A DNA stretch of 56,500 bases. It comes from Symbiodinium natans. Lineage: Eukaryota; Sar; Dinophyceae; Suessiales; Symbiodiniaceae. Below, in pieces: positions 1 through 10,300 of this stretch. Every line of letters starts with the position of its first letter. Positions within the stretch are counted from its first letter, which is position 1. A program made the position numbers and the translations under genes. The stretch spans positions 126,001 to 182,500 of the forward strand of contig CAJNDS010000780.1 in the NCBI GenBank assembly GCA_905221605.1. Direction: 5' to 3'. The notes below the pieces were generated by a model that made no database searches, was not told the origin of the DNA, and saw only the letters and a list, made by a program, of their open reading frames with translations.

Positions 1-1679
1 TACCCGTTGGCCTTGTGGTACCTAATCACTCGGAGCATGGGCACCTCCCCATACCCACCGTCCCTTCCTCGGCGGAACAGCCGTCCCCGCCAGTCCTGAC
101 GAAAAGGGTCAAGAGGTGCGGAGGGGCTGATCCCCAGGTTGGGCGGAAGAGAGGCGCCATGGCAGGCCGCCTGATGCAAGTGGTATTGCACCAGCGACTC
201 AAAGGCCAGCCCGCATCCCGGAGCCGAACATCCGTAGTGGCCGTCAGCGTTGGGGCGAGGCTCCTCTGAGGCTGAGGCGGACTGGGCAGTCCCGCCTCCA
301 GAAGGCCTGGCGGAACTGCTCGACCCCGCAACCCTGGGGGCGTCCTGACCATCGTCAGACACCTCTTCCCCGTCGGCGCCTTCCCCGGCCGCCCGACTCT
401 CTCCCTCTCGGCGCAGTGTTTTGAGGGACTCCTCTCGCTTGGTGATCTTCTCCAGCTTCACCATCGCGGTTCCCGCAACCTCCAGTATTTTCGACTGGAG
501 CTTCTGCGCTCTCAGAAGAGCTTCGGACCGCGCGAGGTACTCCTTCGCGCTGGTGACCACTGACTGGCCGAGCACGAGGACTCCTTCCTCTGTGCTCTCG
601 GCCTGGGCCCCACTTGCGGGCTCCTCGCCCTCCTTCACCTTGACCGCGGCTGGAGGCGCCCGCGTGTCGGGAAGATCCGAGCTGGAACTATCTTCCTCGA
701 CACCTTCAGCTTCTTGGGCTGCCTCTTCCTCGAGCGAGTCTTCGGCCTCGAGGACATTGGGGCCAGGGACGTTGCGCCTAGGGTACACCTTGGGCTTCGC
801 TGGCACGATCGAAGTCCTAGGAGTCCCTGAGAGACGCCCTTTGGCCTTAGGCGCGGCCTTAGGAGGGGTAACAGGTTGGGCGGCCCCCGCGGCCATGACA
901 CGGCCCGCAGGGGCCAGCACAACCGTCGAGGAGCTCGCCGCGCCACTGCTGGCCGCAGCAGCTTGGGACGCTTGGACCGTGCCCAGTTTCGGTCCTCGCC
1001 CCAACGGCGGGTTGGGGCCCGCACTGGTGTCGCCTAAACTCTTTAGGTCGACACGCTGGACCAACCGATCCACTTCCAACTCAGCTATCAAGACTGAGTA
1101 GACAGGCGAGCCCTTGGGGAGTGCCCAGATGCGGGAAGTGCCGGTGGCTCTAATCTGGCCAGTGAGGGCCACCCCATCCGCTCCAGCATAGATGGGCACT
1201 CCGGCGTCCCGCAGGACCGCCAGTCGGACCTCGACTATGCAAGTCGATCCGCGGCGGAACCCGCGCCTTCCGTCCTCCCACTGCGTGGGGCAGTGCCCTA
1301 GGACGTAGTGCACCCCGAGGCGGCCTCCCGGCCCGCCGCCGGGGATCAAGCCATTCTGGATCATGCTTGGCACGACATGCAAGTCCGTGCCGTGCCACAT
1401 GGCCGGGCCATACCGATGTATGAGGTCGTCGATGGCCGTCTCACTTAGGCCCTCCATCATGAACCCCATCGGATGGCCGCAATCGGCAGAGTGGCCTTGG
1501 AAGGCACGAAGGAAACCAGCGTGCGAGGTGTCCAACCTCGGTTTCCGCTGATTGGCGTCGTGCGCGACCGCCTGGTTGTACTGGTTGATGGTGATGCCGA
1601 GTTGTTCGATCAACTCATCAACCGGGTAGAGGCCGCCCGGACCGAACCGGCCTCTGCAGCCACCTTCGCCGTGCCGCAT
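1..1679 (-). CDS. Tpt1/KptA-like RNA 2'-phosphotransferase ORF (3' end off window)
   Basis: The minus frame is open without a stop from about 1725 to base 1; the first ATG is at 1679. Residues ~15-185 read as a Tpt1/KptA domain: a PVDELI helix, a K-x-R-L segment, the family signature LRAFQGHS, then WHGTDL, NGLIPGG, GGRLGVHYVL, and YAGADGVALTG near the end. The conserved Arg/His positions (in KPR, QGHS, HGT and GGR-VH) are present. Tpt1 removes the 2'-phosphate left at tRNA splice junctions, passing it to NAD+; the fold is ADP-ribosyltransferase-like. After the domain come a Pro/Ala/Glu-rich acidic linker, a helical region around residues 370-420, and a C2H2-like finger (CSAPGC ... H ... CH) near 490-515. 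The ORF overlaps the preceding integrase-RT frame by about 115 nt and lies in its -1 frame. A Gly/Lys-rich start (MGGGGSKGRGKSKS) in the other frame at ~1775 suggests that the true N-terminus is joined by a frameshift or indel near 1680. Family assignment is firm; its status as host gene or element gene is not. Confidence 0.78.
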   Translation of the reverse strand, partial: MRHGEGGCRGRFGPGGLYPVDELIEQLGITINQYNQAVAHDANQRKPRLDTSHAGFLRAFQGHSADCGHPMGFMMEGLSETAIDDLIHRYGPAMWHGTDLHVVPSMIQNGLIPGGGPGGRLGVHYVLGHCPTQWEDGRRGFRRGSTCIVEVRLAVLRDAGVPIYAGADGVALTGQIRATGTSRIWALPKGSPVYSVLIAELEVDRLVQRVDLKSLGDTSAGPNPPLGRGPKLGTVQASQAAAASSGAASSSTVVLAPAGRVMAAGAAQPVTPPKAAPKAKGRLSGTPRTSIVPAKPKVYPRRNVPGPNVLEAEDSLEEEAAQEAEGVEEDSSSSDLPDTRAPPAAVKVKEGEEPASGAQAESTEEGVLVLGQSVVTSAKEYLARSEALLRAQKLQSKILEVAGTAMVKLEKITKREESLKTLRREGESRAAGEGADGEEVSDDGQDAPRVAGSSSSARPSGGGTAQSASASEEPRPNADGHYGCSAPGCGLAFESLVQYHLHQAACHGASLPPNLGISPSAPLDPFRQDWRGRLFRRGRDGGYGEVPMLRVIRYHKANG

Positions 1680-4600
1680 GCATGGCGCTGCACGTCGTCG
1701 ATCGAGGGCGTTCCCTTTCGGCCCTTAGGGCCTGGGCTCTTGCTCTTGCCCCTGCCCTTCGACCCTCCTCCACCCATCGCGGCACTGAGGCCCGCGGCTT
1801 TGCTGGACCTCCGATGGGCGAGGAAAACCTGACGCGCCCTTGAGCGGCCAGGACACGGCCCGCTGCAAGGGGCCGGTGTGCAGTAGTGGTAGGCAGCCGC
1901 TCCCGCGCGGCCAGGGCACGGCCCGCAGCGGGGCCTTGTGGTTGACCACGAAGGTCCGGGCGACCGATCGGTCGCTCCCGCGCGGTCTGGTCGCGACCCG
2001 CAGCGGGGCGCAGTGCACAGGCACGAACGCGGGGAGGAACTACCTACCCTAGGCTCTACAACACACTTGAACCGCTGCGGCGGGGGTTTGGGGAGTTTCC
2101 TTAAGGTCTGGGCTTTAAGGCTTCCACGGCTTCTGCTTCGACCTTGGACCGAACCTCTAGGCCTGCTTGCTAGACACTGGCTGCGGGACAAACGAACGAA
2201 GCTGCACGCGACGAACGACGAAAAATCCTTCTGCCCGCAGACCGGCGACCTGGGAAACGGCCCGCCCCAAAAACACCCGCCCTGAACACAGAAACACCCG
2301 AACAGCCCCAACATCCTGAGCATCAGAACGCGCGTGGGGTGGTTCTGGTCTGAGCACGCCGCGTCATGGTTCGCGCGCTTGGTGTTGTGCGCACCGCGAA
2401 CGCCTAAGGCTTCAAGAGCAGACGACGCGCTCTGCGGAGCCGCGACTGCCCCCTTGGCGCACGCTTCGCGCACCGCCCCCTCGGCTTGGGCATCAGTGAA
2501 AAACTGCCCATCAATGACCCTACCCGTCCTAACAGTAAGATCATCCACGTAGGCAATCCACTCCTTAGTATACTTAAGGCGCCTACCTCTGCCGGGGGCA
2601 TAGGCCCTATCAACCACAAAGTTGAAATCATCCGGGCCGTTAATCGGGCCAAAGGTGAGGCCGACAGGGAGATATTTCCCTGATCTTGCCACAATGGCCA
2701 ACACCTCGCGAGCACGCTTGGTGTTCCTAATCTGATTAAACCCACTAACCGCATCCACGAAGGTATACCAAACCGAACCTACTGCGGCGGCGAGCACATC
2801 GCTGCCCCGCCGACAATAGTACGTGGAGCGCTTAATTCGGGCATTCACTCGGCGGTAGTCAACCACCAAGCGTCGCTTCCTATGCCGCTTGTAACTGGGC
2901 ATTTCCTTGGTCGGAAACGGCGCAGATCCCCAAGCCGAGCTGCCGCGGATCAACTGACCCCGCTTGCATTCCTCTTCAAGCTTGTCGTCGACCCATTGCG
3001 CGGACTCGCCCCTCAGACTGTGAGGCTGGGACGAGACCGGCGGCCCGGTGGGGATGCAGTCATGGGCGAACTTCCTGACCGTGGTCCTGGTGGTGTCCTC
3101 CACCCAGAACCCAGCGGCCTTTCGCCGTATGACCTCCCTGACGGCTGCGATATCAGCATCGGTCAGCCCGGGTCTGGTTGGTCCAGGCTCGATCTTCAAA
3201 CCCGACCATACGAGGTCTCTATAGGCCTCGGTGCGCCTCGGATCCTCCGCGACCTTCTCGCCCGCAAGAGCATAGACCTCAAGGTCAGCCCGGACGGAAT
3301 CCCAGTCCTTGGCGTCCGCCTTGGTCCGCCAAAACGCTTCCTTCTCCGCGGCATACTTATCCACCTCCTTATCCAGCTCCGCACGCTCTGCCGGCGTGAG
3401 GTCCTCGCCCGAGCGCACGTCCGGGAGGGGAACGACTGGAGAGGGCTGTGGCGCAGCCGCGGCGCTATCTGCACCCGCAGTGGCTGGAAAGCTTCCAACT
3501 GCTGCGGTGCACAGCTCTTCTGCGCCCCTCAGACCAAGGTCCTGGAGCGAGGCGCAGAAAGCCGCCCCTATGAGGTTGTAGTCGGCTCGCGCGCGCTCAA
3601 CGTGCTTGTGCTGCACTGCGCCTAGCGCATCCGGCCTACTACACCTCAAACCTACCGATTCTAAGCTGAAATCGGCGAGCCACAGGGCCCCGCTTTCAAC
3701 GAGGTTACCGCGGCCGCTGGCCCGCGCGAACTGGCATATGTCAGCCCGCACGAAGGCCCAAGGCCAGCGTGGCTCTGCGAGCGTCCCAAACAAGGCGCCC
3801 CACCCCTCTAGCCGCCAGGGTTCCCACTCGCCTTTTTGTGCCTGCAAACGCAGCGCGACGTGGGCGCCCGCGCGCGTGCGTTCCTGCGCACACCGGACGA
3901 CTAGCTGGAGGAAAGCCCGGGGCACATTCTTGCCCTCAAGCCCAATCACGAGCACCTTCGGCTCTGTGCGCAAAACAGCGCCGCTAATAGCCTCTAAGTG
4001 CTCCCCCGCGGCTAGGTTCCAGGTGATCCCGTAGGCCTGCCTGCCTTGCACAAAAGCTGGAACAACCCTGTACCCGTGCCTCCTAGCCGCGTCGGAAACG
4101 ACCGCGTCACCCCAAGCAACCTCTAAGACATCGGCAACCCCTCCAAGGAAATACTGCCGGAACCATTTCTCGACAGCACCCGACTCTGGGGACGCCCTAG
4201 GCTGCAACACGCGGGGTTCCGCGACCAAGAGGTCCGCGAGGGCCTCTTGGATCGAGAGCACACTCGTGCCGGCGCGAGACGCTCGCTCGAGCGTCCTGTC
4301 CTGCAACGAATACGCTCCCTTGTCCAACTTTCTGGCCGAGGCTGCAGCAAGCACGCCGTCGCGGTTTAGGTCGATCTTGGAAATGATTTCCTTAACGGAA
4401 ACCGCTTCGTGGGCCGGACGGGTCCCTTCTGAGAGCGTGAGCGCTCCGTCCTCGGCGATAAATGCAAGCCGCCATTTGACGCGAACCCCGCTGGCGTCGG
4501 GGAGATAGCGGTGCACGCCGACCTGCGCACGGGCAGCATCTACCTGCGTAACCCGCCCTAACCTGCACGCCTTAGGGCCTCCACCTACACCCCGATAGGC

Positions 4601-6790
4601 AATGCGGTCGCCAAGGCGGAGGACGAAGTCCCTCCCGCGCCTGGTCAGCGTGAACTCCACTTGCTTGGCGTCGCCTTGAACCTGTTGCCCTAAGCTGGGG
4701 CGAGACGAGCCGTCCCCGCCGGTTCCATCGTCCTCAAAGACGACCGGCTCGCGGGATTCCGCGCCATCTGCATCCGCAGGAACAAGAATGCAGTCTTCTG
4801 CGTGCGCCTCCATCGGGCCGCGCCGGGCGGAAGAAGTACCCCCCGACTCCATCGACACGGGCTCCAAGGTGAGCCTGTGGCCCTTGACTTCCAACACGCG
4901 CCAGGGGCCGGTCAGACCCGGTTTCCAAGGCACACGCCCCGCCCCCTCTGAACGGGCCCTCGGAGCGTTCCAGACCACTCGGTCGCCTGGCTTAAGGTCC
5001 ACAGTGCGCCTATGGCGATTTGCAAGTTTCGCCCGCGCTTCTGAAGACCGCGTCCAGTGCTCTCGGACCGCAGCAGCTAGCTCCGAGAACTGCTTGAACT
5101 GGCTCCGAGCCCAATCAGAGATGGGTTCGAACTGCAAGGCGTCACGCAGGACGTCCTTTTCAAGTGGTAGAGCGAGCGACCAGCTCCGCTCTAGGTCCCT
5201 CGGGGTATACCCGTGGGGTCCCGGAGTGTTATCTATGACGTACTCCGCCACCACGAGCCAATCCGACCAAGCTTCGGAAAGGGAGGCGCCGACTTGCCTG
5301 ACGACCGCCCCCAGCACCTTTTGAACTTCTTGGTGGACTCGCTCGTTTGCGCCCAACTCACAAGGCCTCAAGGGCGCGCTGAACCGCCACTCGGTCCCAA
5401 GCATAGCGCTGAGTTCTGCCATGAGCGCATTCTTGAACTCTGGCCCTCTATCCGACCTGATGAGGCTCGGGATCGTCCTGCTGCGAAGCACACAGCGCAC
5501 GAACGCCCTCCTGACTTCAGCATGAGTCAGAGACCTCATCGGCTCGAGGAGGACAGCGTGACTGAGGCAATCGAAGTACGTAAGCGAGCACCTATGCCCT
5601 TCCCTGTCCTCTCGGTTCGGACCTTCACAGTCCACGCTGACTTCCTGCCAGCATGTCTCGGCGCCACACTTGACCGCACGAGCCTCGACCTTTGTCGGTC
5701 GCGAGCGGCCCTTAATGCAAGCGAGACATTTGGCGACCCAGGTCCGCACATCCTTCTCTAAATCGGGCCACCAGACTGCCCTCTCTAGCAGCTTGATGGT
5801 AACCTCAGCAGACCTATGGGCCCCAAGGACTCCACAGTGGACTGAATTGTAGCAAGCGCGGCGCCAGGTCACCCCATTCGCGCCCGCAGCCCCGTTGGGA
5901 ACCACTGGGACGACGACGGTTTGACCCGTCCTGAGGGTCACCTCGCGCTCCAGCAACCCGTCTCCGGATATCACCATCGGCGGCTCCGGCTTGCGAATCG
6001 AGCCCGCCAATGAGGGATCGCGCCGCTGACCCTCGTACCACGCCGTACGAAGGGATCCCATGACCCGGAACTCCGAAATGTTCGCCGCGTCCCTTGCCTC
6101 GACCGCAAGCTGTTCGCGACGATTTTCGTCCTCCCCCGCGACCAGGCTCAAAGACGGAACACCGCCCTTAAACTCGACCTTGACCTTGGTTGAGGAATGG
6201 TCCCAAATGCACAGGATGGGGCTATGGCTGACGAGCTCTAGAACCACTGCAGGGCCCTTGTGCTCCTCACCTATAAACGCCAAAACTCTACCCTTCAGCT
6301 TGCACTCATTGGCATTTTTTCCGCGACTGGGAGCGCCCGCGGTCCAATGCCCTTCTACGCCCTCGTTGGACGAAGAGAATTGAGCAAGGACCCTTGACGC
6401 CTGCCGGGTAGAACTGCGGGGATCCGAAGCTTCTCCGGTTGCCCGCCAGCCAATGACCTGAGTAACCCTACCCACAAGGGCCATCAGCTTGCTGAAGGAG
6501 GGGTCTAAGGCAACCTCTTTGCCGTTAGACCTCCAGAGCACTTCACACTGCTCATTCACGACATGTCTGTGGCCGTGCCAGTTCACCACTGACGACCAAT
6601 GCACGACGATGTCGCCCTGAACCGCATTCAGGGGCGAGCAGTTGTGCCCCGCCACCACAGCACCATCTTCCCTAACCACCCATGTGGTCCAGTAGGGCTT
6701 CACATCGCCCCACTTAGAAAGATCCTTGTGCTGGGAGCCGAGGCTGAGCTTCATGGAATGGCTCTTCTTCCATATCTTCCCACTCAGCAT
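1610..6790 (-). CDS. Retroelement pol part 2: integrase plus RT fingers/palm
   Basis: This 1726-codon frame has an ATG at 6790. The integrase zinc-binding region (~313-360) contains VHCGVLGAH and CLAC. The catalytic core has D in SVDCEG (~387), D in IRSDRGPEF (~447) and E in LGANERVH (~483), with exactly 35 residues between the last two (D-D35-E). A GPWRVLEV-type C-terminal integrase module follows (~600-645). Residues ~885-1080 weakly resemble the cytosine-methyltransferase-like domains reported in some dinoflagellate retroelements, but no PC catalytic motif is visible. RT fingers and palm occupy ~1265-1420: RRLVVDYRRVNA, the first catalytic Asp in TFVDAVSGFNQI, and YVDDL. The thumb and RNase H do not follow; they lie upstream of the integrase in a different frame. 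The last ~300 codons (below ~2500) look non-coding until a Gly/Lys-rich stretch at ~1775. The long open frame argues against advanced decay. Confidence 0.85.
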   Translation of the reverse strand: MLSGKIWKKSHSMKLSLGSQHKDLSKWGDVKPYWTTWVVREDGAVVAGHNCSPLNAVQGDIVVHWSSVVNWHGHRHVVNEQCEVLWRSNGKEVALDPSFSKLMALVGRVTQVIGWRATGEASDPRSSTRQASRVLAQFSSSNEGVEGHWTAGAPSRGKNANECKLKGRVLAFIGEEHKGPAVVLELVSHSPILCIWDHSSTKVKVEFKGGVPSLSLVAGEDENRREQLAVEARDAANISEFRVMGSLRTAWYEGQRRDPSLAGSIRKPEPPMVISGDGLLEREVTLRTGQTVVVPVVPNGAAGANGVTWRRACYNSVHCGVLGAHRSAEVTIKLLERAVWWPDLEKDVRTWVAKCLACIKGRSRPTKVEARAVKCGAETCWQEVSVDCEGPNREDREGHRCSLTYFDCLSHAVLLEPMRSLTHAEVRRAFVRCVLRSRTIPSLIRSDRGPEFKNALMAELSAMLGTEWRFSAPLRPCELGANERVHQEVQKVLGAVVRQVGASLSEAWSDWLVVAEYVIDNTPGPHGYTPRDLERSWSLALPLEKDVLRDALQFEPISDWARSQFKQFSELAAAVREHWTRSSEARAKLANRHRRTVDLKPGDRVVWNAPRARSEGAGRVPWKPGLTGPWRVLEVKGHRLTLEPVSMESGGTSSARRGPMEAHAEDCILVPADADGAESREPVVFEDDGTGGDGSSRPSLGQQVQGDAKQVEFTLTRRGRDFVLRLGDRIAYRGVGGGPKACRLGRVTQVDAARAQVGVHRYLPDASGVRVKWRLAFIAEDGALTLSEGTRPAHEAVSVKEIISKIDLNRDGVLAAASARKLDKGAYSLQDRTLERASRAGTSVLSIQEALADLLVAEPRVLQPRASPESGAVEKWFRQYFLGGVADVLEVAWGDAVVSDAARRHGYRVVPAFVQGRQAYGITWNLAAGEHLEAISGAVLRTEPKVLVIGLEGKNVPRAFLQLVVRCAQERTRAGAHVALRLQAQKGEWEPWRLEGWGALFGTLAEPRWPWAFVRADICQFARASGRGNLVESGALWLADFSLESVGLRCSRPDALGAVQHKHVERARADYNLIGAAFCASLQDLGLRGAEELCTAAVGSFPATAGADSAAAAPQPSPVVPLPDVRSGEDLTPAERAELDKEVDKYAAEKEAFWRTKADAKDWDSVRADLEVYALAGEKVAEDPRRTEAYRDLVWSGLKIEPGPTRPGLTDADIAAVREVIRRKAAGFWVEDTTRTTVRKFAHDCIPTGPPVSSQPHSLRGESAQWVDDKLEEECKRGQLIRGSSAWGSAPFPTKEMPSYKRHRKRRLVVDYRRVNARIKRSTYYCRRGSDVLAAAVGSVWYTFVDAVSGFNQIRNTKRAREVLAIVARSGKYLPVGLTFGPINGPDDFNFVVDRAYAPGRGRRLKYTKEWIAYVDDLTVRTGRVIDGQFFTDAQAEGAVREACAKGAVAAPQSASSALEALGVRGAHNTKRANHDAACSDQNHPTRVLMLRMLGLFGCFCVQGGCFWGGPFPRSPVCGQKDFSSFVACSFVRLSRSQCLASRPRGSVQGRSRSRGSLKAQTLRKLPKPPPQRFKCVVEPRVGSSSPRSCLCTAPRCGSRPDRAGATDRSPGPSWSTTRPRCGPCPGRAGAAAYHYCTPAPCSGPCPGRSRARQVFLAHRRSSKAAGLSAAMGGGGSKGRGKSKSPGPKGRKGTPSIDDVQRHACGTAKVAAEAGSVRAASTRLMS
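1844..2010. repeat. Clustered GC-rich ~23-nt motif, also dispersed in pol
   Basis: Three near copies of a motif with core GGCCAGGGCACGGCCCGCAG start at 1844, 1906 and 1981. Single copies also occur in coding sequence at 888-910 (Tpt1-like frame) and 7729-7751 (protease/RNase H frame). There they encode the same peptide pattern, PAGRV-x-AA. A weaker relative may underlie the duplicated block at 12846-12926. Confidence 0.6.
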
Positions 6791-7330
6791 GCCATATGCT
6801 GTGGGAACCGGAGAATCTTTGGGCGTAGTCCTGAACCCTACCGCCCATTGCTGGATGTTGAGGACCTAACCTAAACAAACCTCCTGTCCTATCCAAAGTT
6901 GCAAGGACGGAGTTGACCTCTAGGCCCACCTCATGGGCCTCAAGGTCGCCCTCAAGCGGAGGTTCGAGCTCCTCCCGCTCGGCTATCTCTACCGAGGTAT
7001 CGACTGCCTCTTTCTCGATGCAGGCGGGGCAGCGAGAAAACAGGTAGGTCCGCTTGCCGCAGATGCACAGACCCTCATGGTCCCAGAGGGGTCGTGACGG
7101 TTCGTCCAGCATCCCTCTAATGCTGGCATCATCGATGGAACGAACCGCGTCCAGCCTCAAGGACCGCAGAACCTCCGCCCCCAATGCCTGCTTCCCTACG
7201 ATCCCAAAACCTCGCAGGGGAGGCTCCGGAAAATCCTTCTTGAGTTCCGGACAAGCCTCGGCCACTTCCAAGTGGCCTTGCTGCGTGCGCCAAAGGCGTG
7301 GCCGCACCGCCCAGATAGCCTTGATGCCTG
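6714..7330 (-). CDS. Retroelement pol linking frame with zinc ribbon
   Basis: An open frame that bridges the two large pol frames. It overlaps the upstream protease/RNase H frame by ~180 nt and the downstream integrase frame by ~77 nt, each time as a +1 shift. The frame has no ATG at its upstream end, so it is probably translated by frameshifting, joined by splicing, or was separated by indels. Its only recognisable feature is a small zinc-ribbon-like cluster, LCICG ... RCPAC, around 7040-7080, followed by an acidic segment. The composition resembles the flanking pol frames, which supports its being part of the same polyprotein. Confidence 0.55.
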
Positions 7331-10300
7331 CCCAAGCCTACAAGCTTGGAGCGTAGCTCAACAACCAAAGGCCACCTAAGGACGGCTGTGACCAGCCCGC
7401 CTTGCCCAAGTCCTACGAGGAACTGCGGTCGAAACCCCGAAGCTTCCCTAAGAACCTTGGCACACGAAGTAAGCAAGTCGACCCTGATCCGCTTGATCTT
7501 CTTGGTCCCTGCGAGCCTGCCGGCCCCGCAATCGAAATGCGAGGCAAGCCCGTCGGTATCCTCAAACGGACCCCAACAACCCCTGACAGCCACAGAAACT
7601 CCAGGGAGGCTCGCTTGGAAGACGCGCCTGATCTCAGTCAGCTCTGCGTCCTGCTCTTTCCAACGCGCGTAGTCAAAGACAACCATGACACGCACCGGAA
7701 GGGCTGCGACGACGCACATCGGCACAGCCGCGGCCTGGACACGGCCCGCAGGCTCTGGGACGGCGTCATTGCCGACCGCCCAGGGCACGGGTCCGTCACC
7801 CTCAGTACCCTCTCCGAGGTACTGGTCCAGGTCGAAACCTCGGAGTTGGCCCGAAAGGCCCTCGAGGTCTTTCGTCCTCGCCGCAAGGAGCGCATCCCGA
7901 TCTTTGGGATTGCGGCTAAAACTGTCACCCAGCGTCGCCGACCGACCGCTAAGGCTCCTTATTTCGGACCCATCCATAAGGATTTCCGCAACCCACCGGA
8001 CGAGCTTCGGATCCATTCCGATGTCCGATGTTTGCGCTCGGGTAAGGTTGGCATGATCTGTCCAACACAGAGTCCGAATAGAGCCAAACATGCGGCGTGT
8101 CGCCCGCTTTACCTCGAGCTGGGCAAACGCCTCCTGTATCAAGGGCGGCCAGTTTTGCTGCGCGGGGGTCAAGCTCTTTGAGTGCGTCATAAGCACTTTG
8201 AGCTGACTCAAGTCACGCGTCATCTGCACGACGCTGCCCCCTACCGCGATGCCCGACGCATCCGCGATCTGCTCAAGGGGACACGACCCATCCGCAGCAG
8301 AGGCCTCATCGAAGGTAGCCAAATTGATGCGGTTCTGCATCATGCGCTTAATCGCTTTAAAGGCTTTGCAACCCTCGGTGGCGGCTGAGCCCAGCCCGCC
8401 TTCAGGAAAGACGGCGCCTGGCTTCTGCCACTGCCCTAAAATCTTGGCTGCGTGCCCATACTCAACAGGCAGGTAGCCGCGCAACCAGTTTGCGCAACCC
8501 AAAAATTGCTGAATGTGAAGCTTCTCCCAGAGCGGGGGAAAGTCAATCACCGCCTGACAACGCTCTTCGTCAGGCGAACTCCCGTCCCGCCCAATGTTGT
8601 GTCCCAAGAGCTTGCCTTTGGAGACACAAACTTCGGCCTTACTGATCCCAAAGGAGAACCCAAACAAGATTGACTTATCTAGGAAACCCTCTAAGGAAAC
8701 GAGGTGGTCGAGGAGGCGCGGGCACGCCTTAGGGTGTCGGGCGCGCATATCTGCCGCGAGCTTCTCATAATAGTAGTCCGTTGGAGGCTCTTCGATCATC
8801 TTGTCGATATCCCAGCTCTCCACGATATGATAGCTCGGGCAGCGCGCCGTGTCGACCGCGTCTGCTGGGCGCACAGCGTCACTTGCGCCTCTTCCAGCCG
8901 TGGCCGATCCCTCACGCCAGCCAGCCCAGCGTGGCCCCTTGCGCGTCCTAAAGACCGCGAGGCGTTCGGTGACGGGAACTTCATCGCTGCACGCAACGCT
9001 TTCCGCCACACGCAAATCCCTCGTGTCCCAAAGACGCCACGCCTCACCTACGCGCTGAAGCAAGCACGTTTCGTAAGGCGCCTTCTCGACCGCCAGAGTC
9101 CCGAGGTCCTTCTGCGCAGGGCGCCTACCCCACACAGACGCGTAACCACCTGGCGCCTCCCACCAGCTGTCGACGCTTGGAAGGTGGTCCAAGCAAGTAA
9201 GCACTCCAGGCTCCTCAACAGGGCGCCCAACCGGGCCGCTCCCGCTCCACACCGAAGCGAGAACAGTCACCGCAGCAAGGACCGATAGCACACCGATCCT
9301 GGCGCCGGTACGCAGCCGCCCAAAGGACCGCGCACACGAGGAACAACCTTGGAAGCTTCTTGCCGCGGCCCTGGACGCGGACCCGCAAGCAAAGCACGGG
9401 TCGTGGTCAACCGTAGCAACGGCGACCCCGCAATCCGCACACGCCTGCGGAGACGGCTCCGACTCGAAAACCGTCTCAACCGCGCCACAACCACAGGCCG
9501 CAGTGCTAACGAGGCCGGAACGCACTTCCGCAACAACCTCGCCCGGCTGGAGAGAGTGATCGCACTCTTGGGCTGCGAGCAACACAAACCCTTTTCCCTC
9601 TCCTGTGGGCCAAAGGCCTGGCACGGCCTCGACCCCGCACTCAACCGGAAGCACTACCTCGGACAGGGATCCCTCTGCGGAGACTCCTGGCTCCCGCACG
9701 ACTGGCACCAGCACCCCGTCGCCTGGCGAGAGCTCGAGCGGCTCTTCCCCGTCGTAGCGGAGGAGCTCCCGGCTTCCGCCCCCAGGCTCGGTGCATGACG
9801 CGTCGTCCAGGCTCGACAACCGCGCTTCGAAGGCGTAGGCCCTGTCCTTCCGGGTCTTGCTGTGATCCTCGCACCTGGGCATCCTGATTCCCAGCGTGTC
9901 GAGGACGTGAAAGTCGGGACCCGGCCTGAAGCCCAGGCCCATCCTTCCGGCGCAGTCCAACGCTCTGCCGCCGAGGATCAGTCCGTGCCAATCGGACGTT
10001 CCCCTGGCTGCGATTTTGCATCGCACGAAAATTTCAGTGTTGGGGCGACAGTCGTCCGCCGTCCTGCCTTCCAGCAGCGTGACGCGCAAGACTGCTGCCC
10101 CCTTCAAAGGAACGGGGGCTCCCGAAGCAATGCCATGCACGTATTCGGGGTGGACCCACTTTTCGAGTCTCACGACCGGGAAGCCGGGATCTTCGGTACC
10201 GATCCCCAGCTCTGCAGCCCGGTTCATCATGCCCACCACGAGTTCCTCTGTCACGTGGTTTGCGCCGGCGCATCCGTCGAGCATGCACTCGACCTTACGG

